Assembly: GCA_052387815.1 (NCBI GenBank)
Contig: JBQTIU010000019.1
Location: forward strand, 1 to 24,628
Origin: JBQTIU01 sp052387815
GTDB lineage: Bacteria; Pseudomonadota; Alphaproteobacteria; CACIAM-22H2
Direction: 5' to 3'
Length of the DNA: 24,628 bases
The notes below the pieces were generated by a model that worked only from the letters and a program-made list of their open reading frames with translations, was not told the DNA's origin and ran no database searches. Both the position numbers and the translations under genes were made by a program. How positions within the stretch are numbered: the stretch's first letter is position 1; each line of letters begins with the position of its first letter. Shown here in pieces: positions 1 through 8,710 of this stretch.

Positions 1-131
1 ATCGCATGCAGGGTCGGCCACAAGCGGTTGCCGGGGCCGGCGTAGTAGGCGCCGGCCCGGCGCGAGGCCTCGCCGACGCCCGAGCCGCAAAAGACGACGC
101 GGAGGCCCGGCCCGAGAACGTCGGGCAGGAC
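1..131 (-). CDS. mug: Mismatch-specific uracil-DNA glycosylase (Mug/TDG type), N-terminal part, cut by window edge
   Basis: The minus strand downstream of dnaJ reads VLPDVLGPGLRVVFCG, then an AYYAGPGNRLWPTLHA stretch. This is the start of the Mug/TDG-type mismatch-specific DNA glycosylases: LPD..APGLRVVFCG, then the GPGNRFWPTL segment. The family removes uracil or ethenocytosine from mismatched DNA in base-excision repair. The rest of the protein lies outside the window. No ATG, GTG or TTG is in frame between dnaJ and residue VLPD. The ATG at 172-170, which overlaps the dnaJ stop as TGATG, is in a different frame and reads through to an unrelated peptide. Either the start is non-standard or a base has been lost or gained between about 131 and 172. 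The family call is fairly sure; the intactness of the gene is not. Confidence 0.7.
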
Positions 132-171
132 GTGGCTCGCGCCGGCCGCTCGACCGCCCGAAACGCGCGCA

Positions 172-1314
172 TCAATCCCGCAAATCCTTCCACAGCTCCT
201 TCACCTTGGCGAAGAAGCCGGCCGATTCGGGGCTGGTCTCGCGGTCGCTGCCGGCATTCTCGAACTCGCGCAGCAGCTCCTGTTGCCGCTTGGTGAGGTT
301 GACCGGGGTCTCGATCACCGTCTCGATGAACAGGTCGCCGCGGGCGGGCTGGCGCAGCACGCTCATGCCCTTGCCTTTGAGGCGGAACCGGCGGCCGGAC
401 TGGGCCCCGGGCGGGATGGTGACCTTGGCCCGCACGCCATCGAGGGTCGGCACCTCGATCGCCCCGCCCAAGGCCGCGACGGTCATCGGGATCGGCACCC
501 GGACGTGAAGGTCGTTGCCGTCGCGCCGGAAGAATCGGTGCGGCGCGATCGACAGGAAGATGTAGAGGTCGCCGGGCGGCCCGGCCCGCGCGCCCGCCTC
601 GCCCTCGCCGGCGAGCCGGATGCGCGTCCCGTCCTCGACGCCGGCGGGGATGTTGACATTGAGCTGGCGCTCGCGGCGCACCCGGCCCTGGCCGCCGCAC
701 GCCCGGCAGGCGCGGTCGATGATTTGGCCTTGGCCCTGACAGGCCGGGCAGGTGCGCTCGATGGTGAAGAAGCCCTGCCGCGAGCGGAGCTTGCCGTGGC
801 CCCGGCAAGTGGGGCAGGCGATCGGCTTGGAGCCGGGCTGGGCGCCGGTGCCCGCGCACGCCTCGCAGGCTTGCGCGGAGGCCACGCGGAGAGTGGTCTG
901 CCGGCCGGCGAAGGCGTCCTCGAGGCTGATCTCGAGGTTGTAGCGCAGGTCGGCGCCGCGGCTGGCGCCCCTCGCCCCGGAGCGCCTGGCCCCGCCGAAC
1001 TCGCCGAACATCTCGCCGAAGATGTCGGCGAAACCGCCCGCCCCGAACCCGAAATCGAACGGGCTGCCCGCCGCCCGGCCGTTGCCGGCCTCGAAGGCGG
1101 CGTGGCCGAAGCGGTCATAGGCGGCGCGTTTGTGGTCGTCCTTGAGGACGTCGTAAGCCTCGCTGATCTCCTTGAATTTCTGCTCCGCCTTGTGGTCCCC
1201 GGGGTTGCGGTCCGGGTGGTACTGCATGGCCAGCTTGCGGTAGGCCTTCTTGATGTCCTCGGGGCCGGCGCCGCGCGGGACGCTGAGCATGTCGTAAAAG
1301 TCCTGCTTGGCCAT
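172..1314 (-). CDS. dnaJ: Chaperone protein DnaJ (Hsp40)
   Basis: Type I Hsp40 co-chaperone of 380 aa, the usual length. It delivers unfolded clients to DnaK and stimulates the DnaK ATPase in the cytoplasm. The J domain is residues 1 to about 70 with the HPD motif at 33-35. A Gly/Phe-rich linker follows (GSPFDFGFGAGGF..). The zinc-finger domain has four CxxCxGxG repeats (CEACAGTG, CPTCRGHG, CPACQGQG, CRACGGQG), and the C-terminal client-binding domains contain the GDLYI and GDLFIE segments. It lies 108 bp downstream of dnaK on the same strand and probably shares its heat-shock promoter. The start at 1314 is the ATG that gives the standard MAKQDFYDML N-terminus; no strong Shine-Dalgarno sequence is visible before it. 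Confidence 0.98.
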   Translation of the reverse strand: MAKQDFYDMLSVPRGAGPEDIKKAYRKLAMQYHPDRNPGDHKAEQKFKEISEAYDVLKDDHKRAAYDRFGHAAFEAGNGRAAGSPFDFGFGAGGFADIFGEMFGEFGGARRSGARGASRGADLRYNLEISLEDAFAGRQTTLRVASAQACEACAGTGAQPGSKPIACPTCRGHGKLRSRQGFFTIERTCPACQGQGQIIDRACRACGGQGRVRRERQLNVNIPAGVEDGTRIRLAGEGEAGARAGPPGDLYIFLSIAPHRFFRRDGNDLHVRVPIPMTVAALGGAIEVPTLDGVRAKVTIPPGAQSGRRFRLKGKGMSVLRQPARGDLFIETVIETPVNLTKRQQELLREFENAGSDRETSPESAGFFAKVKELWKDLRD

Positions 1315-1365
1315 GGCGGATACCGGAAATCAGAAGTCAAAAATCGGCAGCCACGCGTCGACGCC

Positions 1366-1408
1366 CGGAAACCGGTTGCGGAGTCTGGCTCCCGATGTCC
1401 GGTTTCCG
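1366..1408. repeat. Inverted repeat in the dnaK-dnaJ spacer
   Basis: CGGAAACCGG at 1366-1375 is matched exactly by CCGGTTTCCG at 1399-1408, with a 23-nt loop between. A related sequence (ACCGGAAATCAGAA) sits at 1322-1335. The stem falls between dnaK and dnaJ, where an RNA hairpin could set the relative amounts of the two messages or mark a processing site. No T-run follows, so it is not a classical terminator. It may instead be a dispersed genomic repeat. Confidence 0.45.
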
Positions 1409-1422
1409 AATTCTGTCATCGG

Positions 1423-3363
<1,941 letters not shown>

Positions 3364-3472
3364 GAAAACTCCTGGCTCGGGCGGCGGGTCGTGTCGACCT
3401 CCCACGGATGGGCACCGCTCCCGACCCCGGTTGGTCGGTCCGCAATCGGTGTCGAGACATGCCGTTCGAGGC

Positions 3473-3502
3473 TATATAGGGGCGCCTTTGGGCCGCTGCA
3501 AC
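3473..3502 (-). promoter_or_regulatory. Candidate heat-shock (RpoH/sigma-32) promoter for dnaK-dnaJ
   Basis: Read on the minus strand, GTTGCA (3502-3497) is followed after 14 nt by CCCCTATATA (3482-3473). This resembles the sigma-32 pattern, a CTTG-type -35 and a CCCCAT-type -10. Transcription would start near 3466, giving a leader of about 100 nt before the dnaK ATG at 3363. No CIRCE element (TTAGCACTC-N9-GAGTGCTAA) is visible, so dnaK here looks RpoH-driven rather than HrcA-repressed. Confidence 0.6.
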
Positions 3503-3640
3503 GGGGGCCGGTCCGCCGGCCGCACGCGCCGGCGTCCGGGCCGCAACTCGTCGTGCCGCGGATATTATTGGACGAGGAAAGGAGTATTCTTGGTAAACAA
3601 ATATTAGTCATAAATAAATTAGAGAACCTGCATTTAAGTC

Positions 3641-3668
3641 TTGACAAAATACAATACCGTGGTATTCG
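3641..3668 (+). promoter_or_regulatory. Sigma-70-like promoter with overlapping palindromic operator
   Basis: TTGACA (3641-3646) is a perfect -35 box. A 16-nt spacer leads to TATTCG (3663-3668) as a weak -10. The palindrome AATACCGTGGTATT (3653-3666; 6-bp arms, 2-bp centre) spans the spacer and the -10. With one bulged base it extends outward to TAC on the left and GTA on the right. A repressor bound here would block the polymerase. The target would be the small gene starting at 3711. Confidence 0.5.
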
Positions 3669-3710
3669 TATAGCGGGTCTAAAGTTTACGTGCCGACAGC
3701 GGAAGATACA

Positions 3711-4112
3711 ATGTATTCGGCTAAAATTTTAGATGTTCCGAGCCCACGGTTGCCGGTCGAGCCCTCGCCGGCCGCGGCGGCGCGCGAGCCCCCCGCCAAG
3801 CCCGCCGCGCCGGACGGCGGCGGGGCCGCCCAGGCCCCGCGGGCGCCAGCCGCGAGGGCCGGGCCGGGTGCGGGCGCCGAACGCCCCGCGGTCAAGCCCC
3901 CGCAGCCGGTTCATGACCTGCGGATCGGGCTCATCGATGGCTCGGTCTACATCGATCTCGTCGCTCCCGGCGATGGCCGGCCGGTCCTACGCCTTTTCGG
4001 GCCTCGTTCCGAGCCACCCGAGGAGCGGCCGGCGGACCCGGGCGCCGCCAGTCAAGCCTACGCCGCGGCCGGCGCCGTGGCGGGCTCGCCCTCGCTCCGC
4101 GCCAAGGCGTAG
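3711..4112 (+). CDS. Uncharacterised Pro/Ala-rich small protein
   Basis: A 133-aa protein that I do not recognise. The ATG at 3711 is preferred because GGAAG lies 5 nt upstream; an in-frame GTG at 3690 would add 7 residues. Residues 1-15 (MYSAKILDVPSPRLP) are followed by about 50 residues of Pro/Ala/Arg-rich low complexity. A compact core follows, containing DLRIGLIDGSVYIDLV and PVLRLFGPR, and then an Ala-rich tail. The core's beta-strand pattern faintly recalls FlaG-like flagellar proteins, but the similarity is too weak to name it. There is no signal peptide or membrane segment. It stops 9 bp before the end of convergent grpE. A dedicated promoter and operator just upstream support a real, regulated gene; codon composition alone is weak evidence in such GC-rich DNA. 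Confidence 0.5.
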   Translation: MYSAKILDVPSPRLPVEPSPAAAAREPPAKPAAPDGGGAAQAPRAPAARAGPGAGAERPAVKPPQPVHDLRIGLIDGSVYIDLVAPGDGRPVLRLFGPRSEPPEERPADPGAASQAYAAAGAVAGSPSLRAKA

Positions 4113-4121
4113 CGAGCCGCC

Positions 4122-4796
4122 CTAGACCGTCGTATCCACACGGGCGCCGGCCTTGCCGGCCCCGTTCCCCTTGGCGACCACGACCAGGGCCGGGCGCAAC
4201 AGCCGGCCATGGATGGTAAAGCCCGATTGCACCACTTGGACGACGGTGCCCGGGGCCTTGTCCGGGCTGTCGAGGTCCATGATCGCCTGGTGGTAATTGT
4301 GGTCGAAGGGCTGGCCCAGGGGATCGATGCGCCGGATGTCGTAGCGCTCGAAGACCGCCATGAGTTCGCGTTCGGTGAGTTCGACCCCGGCGGCGAAGCG
4401 GTCGAGCCGCTGGTCGGCGGCCCGCGCCGCTTGGGGAATGCTGTCCAGCGCCCGGCGCAGGTTGTCGGCCACCGGCACGATCTCGCGCGCCAGGTTGGCG
4501 ATCGCGAACTTGGCTTGTTCGTCGATCTCGCGGCTCGCCCGCCGGCGCGTATTTTCGGCCTCGGCCAGCGCGCGCAGCGCCTGGTCCTTGAGCCTCGCCA
4601 CCTCCGCCTCAAGCGCTTGGATACGGCCGGCGGCGCTCGCCTCGGGGCTCGCGTCCTCGGGCGAGGGCGGGATGTCGGCGTCGCTGTCCAGCGGGGCCGG
4701 AATGTCGGCGCCGCTGTCCGGCGCCGCGGCCGCCGCGCTCGCGGCCGGCGGCGCCTCGGGTGCGGACTCGCGGGTCGGCTTGCCGTTGCTGCTCAT
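4122..4796 (-). CDS. grpE: Nucleotide exchange factor GrpE
   Basis: A 224-aa GrpE, the dimeric exchange factor that releases ADP from DnaK. The N-terminus (about 60 residues) is acidic, Ala/Pro-rich and probably disordered. A long coiled-coil helix begins around RIQALEAEVARLKDQALRALAEAENTRRR, and the C-terminal beta domain carries DPLGQPFDHNYHQAI and the signature HGRLLRPALVVVAKG. It lies 43 bp downstream of hrcA on the same strand, a common alphaproteobacterial pair. The ATG at 4796 overlaps the end of a five-codon reading (MDAKA, then stop) as ATGA. AAAGG lies only 1 nt before it, so translation may partly depend on coupling. Confidence 0.95.
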   Translation of the reverse strand: MSSNGKPTRESAPEAPPAASAAAAAPDSGADIPAPLDSDADIPPSPEDASPEASAAGRIQALEAEVARLKDQALRALAEAENTRRRASREIDEQAKFAIANLAREIVPVADNLRRALDSIPQAARAADQRLDRFAAGVELTERELMAVFERYDIRRIDPLGQPFDHNYHQAIMDLDSPDKAPGTVVQVVQSGFTIHGRLLRPALVVVAKGNGAGKAGARVDTTV

Positions 4797-4839
4797 GCCT
4801 TTGCATCCATCGTTGTATCGGGGCGTCGGCGAGCGGACC

Positions 4840-5934
4840 TCAGCCGATCAATCGTCCGATCACCTTGGCCGTATAGTCCACCATCGGGACGATGCGGGCG
4901 TAGTTGAGGCGGGTCGGGCCGATGACGCCGATCGCGCCGATGATCTGTTCCTGGCTGTTGGCGTAGGACGCGAGGATCATCGAGCAGCCGGCCATGCCGA
5001 ACAGCGGGGTTTCGGAACCGATGAAGATTTGCACGCCCTCGCCGCCATGCGTGGCATCGACGAGCTTGAGGATCGCATCCTTGGTCTCGAGCGTCTCGAA
5101 CAGGGCGCGGATGCGCTCGAGGTCCTCGATTGCGGTCACGTCCTCCAGCAGTTTCGCCTGGCCGCGGACGATCAGATAGCCTTCGTCCTGGCTGGTGCCG
5201 GCCCAGGTGGCAAGCCCGGCCTCGACCAGCTTGCGCGTCAGCTCGTCGAGCTCGGCGCGGCTGTCTTCCAGTTCGCGCCGGATCTGGCCGCGCGCCTCGG
5301 CGAGCGTGCGGCCCATTACCCGCGCGTTCAAATAGTTCGCCGCCCGCACCAGCGCCGCGTGCGGCATGCCGGGCGGGACCTCGATGATCCGGTTCTCGAC
5401 CAGCCCGTTGGCGGTCACCATGACGACCAGAGCCCGGCCGGGGCCGAGGGTCACGAATTCGATGTGCTTGAGCGAGCGCTCGCCCTTGGGCGCCAGCACG
5501 AGGCCGGCGCAGTGCGACAGGCCGGCCAGCATCTGGGTCGCCTGTTCGAGGACCTGGGCCAGGCTGCGGCCCTCGCTCGCGCACTGGGCGTCGATGCCCG
5601 CCCGCTCCTCGGCCGACAGCCTGCCCACCTCCAGGAGGCCGTTGACGAACAGCCGCAGGCCGAGCTCGGTCGGCAGGCGTCCCGCCGAGGTGTGGGGGGC
5701 GTAGAGCAGGCCGAACTCCTGGAGGTCGGCCATCACGTCGCGGATGGTCGCCGGCGACAACACCTGCCCGAGCTTGCGCGACAGCGTGCGCGAGCCCACC
5801 GGCTCGCCGGTCTCGACATAGGCCTCGACGATGTGCCGGAATATCTCGCGGCTGCGCTCGTTGAGCTCGGTGATCAATGAGCGTGGCCGCGCCTCCGCCC
5901 CCGACCCCGGTCGTAAAGGCTTGACAATGTTCAT
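4840..5934 (-). CDS. hrcA: Heat-inducible transcription repressor HrcA
   Basis: A 364-aa HrcA, the repressor that binds CIRCE operators (usually before groESL) and is kept active by GroEL. The N-terminal winged helix spans roughly residues 23-95 (LNERSREIFRHIVEAYVETGEPVGSRTLSRK...SPATIRDVMADLQEFGLLYAPHTSAGRLPT). The GAF-like effector domain follows, ending in a typical segment with GAIGVIGPTRLNYARI and VDYTAK. It is divergent from rph and upstream of grpE. The chosen ATG gives about 22 residues before the conserved LNERSREIF start, slightly long for the family. No CIRCE site is visible in the window, so its targets lie elsewhere. Confidence 0.96.
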   Translation of the reverse strand: MNIVKPLRPGSGAEARPRSLITELNERSREIFRHIVEAYVETGEPVGSRTLSRKLGQVLSPATIRDVMADLQEFGLLYAPHTSAGRLPTELGLRLFVNGLLEVGRLSAEERAGIDAQCASEGRSLAQVLEQATQMLAGLSHCAGLVLAPKGERSLKHIEFVTLGPGRALVVMVTANGLVENRIIEVPPGMPHAALVRAANYLNARVMGRTLAEARGQIRRELEDSRAELDELTRKLVEAGLATWAGTSQDEGYLIVRGQAKLLEDVTAIEDLERIRALFETLETKDAILKLVDATHGGEGVQIFIGSETPLFGMAGCSMILASYANSQEQIIGAIGVIGPTRLNYARIVPMVDYTAKVIGRLIG

Positions 5935-5942
5935 GCCGCTCC

Positions 5943-5971
5943 AATCTAGGGACGGAACCCGAGAGCGTCAA
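5943..5971 (-). promoter_or_regulatory. Candidate sigma-70 promoter for hrcA-grpE
   Basis: On the minus strand TTGACG (5971-5966) is followed after 17 nt by TAGATT (5948-5943). The expected start point is at about 5936-5935, only 1-2 nt before the hrcA ATG at 5934. Transcripts from it would be practically leaderless, even though GGAG lies just upstream of the ATG in the DNA. Confidence 0.4.
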
Positions 5972-6065
5972 TGGCGGGGGCCTCGGCGGGCAGGCAACGC
6001 TCGACTGTGGACCCGCCGCTCGCTTTCTGCGTAGGGTGGCGCCGCCCCGACGACAAGGACCGAGG

Positions 6066-6782
6066 ATGCGCCCCTCCGGCCGTGCCCCCGACGCGCTCCG
6101 CCCGATCGCCCTCCAACCCGGCGTCGCCAAGCACGCCGAAGGCTCGTGCCTGGCGCGGTTCGGGGACACCCATGTGCTGTGCACGGCCAGCCTCGAGGAT
6201 CGGGTGCCGCCGTTCTTGCGCCACACCGGCACCGGCTGGGTGACCGCCGAATACGGCATGCTGCCGCGCTCGACCCACACCCGCACCGAGCGCGAGGCCG
6301 CCCGCGGCCGGCAGAGCGGCCGCACCCACGAGATCCAGCGCCTGATCGGGCGCAGCCTGCGGGCGGTCACCGACTTGAAGGCGCTGGGCGAGCGCCAGGT
6401 GCGGATCGACTGCGACGTGCTGCAGGCCGATGGCGGCACGCGCACGGCGGCGATCTGCGGCGCCTGGGTCGCCCTCCACCAGGCGCTGTCCGGGCTGATC
6501 AAGGCCGGCGCGCTGCCCAGCCTGCCGTTGGCCGACCACGTCGCGGCGGTGTCGTGCGGCGTGTGCCAGGGCGTCCCGGTCCTCGACCTCGACTATGCCG
6601 AGGATTCGCTCGCCGAGGCCGACGCCAATTTCGTGTTCACCGGCGCCGGCCGCATCATCGAAGTCCAGGGCACTGCCGAGCGCCAGCCGTTCTCCGAGGC
6701 CGAACTCCTGGCCATGCTGGCGCTGGCGCGCCAGGGGGCGGCCGAACTCATCGAGCACCAGAAACGCGCGCTCGGGCCGTGA
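6066..6782 (+). CDS. rph: Ribonuclease PH
   Basis: A 238-aa phosphorolytic 3'-5' exoribonuclease that trims tRNA 3' ends, using phosphate and releasing nucleoside diphosphates. Visible family blocks are MRPSGRAPDALRPI at the start, GSCLARFGDTHVLCTAS, the catalytic-region segment RQSGRTHEIQRLIGRSLRAV, then RQVRIDCDVLQADGGTRTAAI, CGVCQGVPVLDLDYAEDS and EVQGTAERQPFSEAEL. The ATG at 6066 is chosen because AAGGA lies 6 nt upstream and the protein then starts with the family's conserved MRPSGR; an upstream ATG at 6036 would add ten unlikely residues. It is divergent from hrcA and 5 bp ahead of rdgB. Confidence 0.97.
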   Translation: MRPSGRAPDALRPIALQPGVAKHAEGSCLARFGDTHVLCTASLEDRVPPFLRHTGTGWVTAEYGMLPRSTHTRTEREAARGRQSGRTHEIQRLIGRSLRAVTDLKALGERQVRIDCDVLQADGGTRTAAICGAWVALHQALSGLIKAGALPSLPLADHVAAVSCGVCQGVPVLDLDYAEDSLAEADANFVFTGAGRIIEVQGTAERQPFSEAELLAMLALARQGAAELIEHQKRALGP

Positions 6783-6787
6783 GAGCC

Positions 6788-7399
6788 ATGCCCCGCCGTC
6801 TGGCCGACTCCCATCTGGTCATCGCCAGCCACAACCCCGGCAAGCTGCGCGAGATCGCCGCCCTGATGGCACCGTTCGGCATCGCGGCGATCGCCGCCGG
6901 CGATCTCGGCCTGGCGGCGCCCGAAGAGAGCGGCACGAGCTTCGAGGACAACGCCACGCTCAAGGCCGGCGCTGCCTCGCGCGGCGCCGGGCGGCCGGCG
7001 ATCGGCGATGATTCCGGCCTGGTCGTGCCGGCGTTGGGCGGCCGGCCGGGCCTCAACTCGGCGCGCTGGGCGGGGCCGGAGAGGGATTTCTCCCGCGCCA
7101 TGCGCCGGCTCGAAGCGGCGCTCGCCGGGGCGTCCGATCGGCGCGCGTTTTTCGTCGCCGCGCTGGCGCTCGCCTGGCCCGACGGGCAGGTCGAGACCTT
7201 CCGCGGCGAGGTCCATGGACGCCTCGTGTGGCCACCGCGCGGGGAGCATGGCTTCGGTTACGATCCGATGTTCGTGCCCGACGGCCACGAGCAGACGTTC
7301 GCCGAGATGGAACCGGCCGCCAAGCGCCGGATCGGCCACCGGGGGGTGGCCTTCCGCAAGCTCGCCGCCGCGCTGTTCCCGCCGCTCGAGCCGCAATGA
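6788..7399 (+). CDS. rdgB: Non-canonical purine NTP pyrophosphatase (RdgB/HAM1)
   Basis: A 203-aa nucleotide-pool sanitiser that hydrolyses ITP, dITP and XTP to monophosphates plus pyrophosphate. Motifs are ASHNPGKLREI (nucleotide binding, residues about 13-23), SFEDNATLKA, the GDDSGLVVPALGGRPGLNSARWAG active-site block, GEVHGRLVWPPRGEHGFGYDPMF and the C-terminal FAEM...KRRIGHRG segment. The ATG at 6788 lies 5 bp after the rph stop. The stop overlaps the hemW start as ATGA, so rdgB and hemW are translationally coupled. Confidence 0.97.
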   Translation: MPRRLADSHLVIASHNPGKLREIAALMAPFGIAAIAAGDLGLAAPEESGTSFEDNATLKAGAASRGAGRPAIGDDSGLVVPALGGRPGLNSARWAGPERDFSRAMRRLEAALAGASDRRAFFVAALALAWPDGQVETFRGEVHGRLVWPPRGEHGFGYDPMFVPDGHEQTFAEMEPAAKRRIGHRGVAFRKLAAALFPPLEPQ

Positions 7400-8583
7400 A
7401 CGGCGGGATCAACGACGGCGGGTTCGGCGTCTACGTACACTGGCCGTTCTGCGCCTCGAAATGCCCGTATTGCGACTTCAACAGCCATGTCCGCGCGCGC
7501 ATCGACGAGCCGCGCTGGCGCCGGGCGCTGATCGCCGAGCTCGACCACTACGCGGGGGAAACGCCGGGGCGCCTCGTCACCTCGGTGTTCTTCGGCGGCG
7601 GCACGCCATCGCTCATGGAGCCCGCCAGCGTCGAAGCGATCATCTTGCGCATCCGCCGCAACTGGACGACCGCGCCCGAGCTCGAAATCACGCTCGAAGC
7701 CAACCCCAGCGCGCTCGACCGCGGGCGCTTTGCGGCGTTGGCGCGCGCCGGGGTCAACCGCCTCTCGCTCGGCGTCCAGTCGCTCGACGACCGGGGGCTC
7801 GAATTCCTCGGGCGCGGCCACGACGCGGCCGCGGCGCTCGCGGCCATCGCGCTCGCCCGCAGCCATTTCAAGCGCTGGTCCTTCGACCTCATCTACGCGC
7901 TGCCCGGCCAGGGCCTGGCCGCCTGGCGGGCCGAGCTCGAGCGCGCGCTCGCCCTCGCCGACGGCCACCTGTCGGTCTATCAGCTCACCATCGAGCCCGG
8001 TACCGCGTTCCATACCCGCTTCGCCCGCGGCGAATTGCGCCTGCCGCCCGAGCAAGACGCCGCCGACCTGTTCGACCTTACCCAGGACGTGCTTGGCGCT
8101 GCGGGGCTCCCCGCCTACGAGATCTCGAACCACGCGCGGCCCGGCGAGGAATGCCGGCACAACCTCGTCTATTGGCGCTACGAGGATTATGTCGGCGTCG
8201 GCCCGGGCGCCCACGGGCGCCTGACGCTGGGCGGGGCGAAGGTCGCGCTGCGCCAGGCAAAGGCGCCCGAGATTTGGTTGGAGCGGGTCGAGCGCGACGG
8301 CCACGCGAGCGCCGAACGGGCGCCGATCGCTCCCCGCGCCGCCGCCGAGGAGGCGCTGATGATGGGCTTGCGGCTGGCGCGCGGCATCGAGCCCGAGCGC
8401 TTCCGCCGCCAGACCGGGCTGGGGCTCGAGGCGGCGCTCGAGGCCGGGCGGCTTGGGCGGCTCATCGAGGGCGGCTTCCTGGCCTGCGACCGGCACGGCT
8501 TGAGGGCCACGCCCGCCGGGCGCAAGGTCCTGAACGCGGTGTTGGGCGAACTCCTCGCCTCGCGCCTGCATCCCGGCCCTTGA
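7396..8583 (+). CDS. hemW: Radical SAM heme chaperone HemW (HemN-like)
   Basis: A 395-aa radical SAM protein that is thought to deliver heme to respiratory enzymes. It is often misannotated as coproporphyrinogen III oxidase. The radical-SAM cluster is C19-x3-C23-x2-C26 within YVHWPFCASKCPYCDF, the HemW form. SAM-binding and family blocks follow: VFFGGGTPSLM, LEANPS, GVNRLSLGVQSLDD, FDLIYALPGQ, LSVYQLTIEPGT, YEISNHARPGEECRHNLVYW, and GVGPGAHGR near the C-terminal domain. The start overlaps rdgB by 4 bp. It closes the rph-rdgB-hemW run, and the sulfur island begins shortly after it. Confidence 0.95.
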   Translation: MNGGINDGGFGVYVHWPFCASKCPYCDFNSHVRARIDEPRWRRALIAELDHYAGETPGRLVTSVFFGGGTPSLMEPASVEAIILRIRRNWTTAPELEITLEANPSALDRGRFAALARAGVNRLSLGVQSLDDRGLEFLGRGHDAAAALAAIALARSHFKRWSFDLIYALPGQGLAAWRAELERALALADGHLSVYQLTIEPGTAFHTRFARGELRLPPEQDAADLFDLTQDVLGAAGLPAYEISNHARPGEECRHNLVYWRYEDYVGVGPGAHGRLTLGGAKVALRQAKAPEIWLERVERDGHASAERAPIAPRAAAEEALMMGLRLARGIEPERFRRQTGLGLEAALEAGRLGRLIEGGFLACDRHGLRATPAGRKVLNAVLGELLASRLHPGP

Positions 8584-8584
8584 C

Positions 8585-8710
8585 CGTCCTCCTTGGAAGG
8601 GTTCAAAGATCGGTTCATTCGTGTGCTACCTACACCGGTCAAATCATGTGCTATCGACAATCGAGGATTTCATCGCCGACGGCGAGCGGCTGGGAGGCGG
8701 ACATGGGTAA
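8585..8710 (+). pseudogene. Possible 3' remnant of a TumE-type (DUF6516) toxin gene
   Basis: In one frame the DNA before the antitoxin-like gene reads ...YLHRSNHVLSTIEDFIADG, then ERLGGGHG and a stop at 8708-8710. A tail of the form 'leDFIADxERL' resembles the C-termini of small toxins that pair with HVO_A0114/TumA-type antitoxins. Its stop overlaps the next ATG (ATGGGTAA), the coupling expected of a toxin-antitoxin pair. No start codon or full-length toxin exists; the frame runs back into the end of hemW, so only a fragment would remain. The call rests on a short stretch and is tentative. Confidence 0.3.

Larger units (their letters stand above)
3364..3710. other. Intergenic region between dnaK and the divergent small gene, with an AT-rich tract
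   Basis: This 347-bp gene-free stretch has two parts. From 3364 to about 3555 it is GC-rich and holds the dnaK leader and heat-shock-type promoter. From about 3560 to 3720 it is strikingly AT-rich against the rest of the window and holds the plus-strand promoter and palindrome listed separately. No RNA gene is recognisable in it. Confidence 0.6.

Noticed and set aside
3582..3610. Tiny leader peptide (AAAGGAG then TTG GTA AAC AAA TAT and stop)
   Set aside because: It lies upstream of the likely promoter at 3641 and would not be on that transcript; five codons are easily found by chance.
4209..5880. Overlapping plus-strand frames across grpE and hrcA
   Set aside because: They lie opposite real genes, are composition-driven and contain no motifs.
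5935..6065. CIRCE operator between hrcA and rph
   Set aside because: No TTAGCACTC/GAGTGCTAA pair or close variant is present in this spacer or before dnaK or grpE.
7396..8583. Oxygen-independent coproporphyrinogen III oxidase HemN
   Set aside because: The CxxxCxxC within YVHWPFCASKCPYCDF, the 395-aa length and the rdgB-hemW linkage fit HemW, not HemN.
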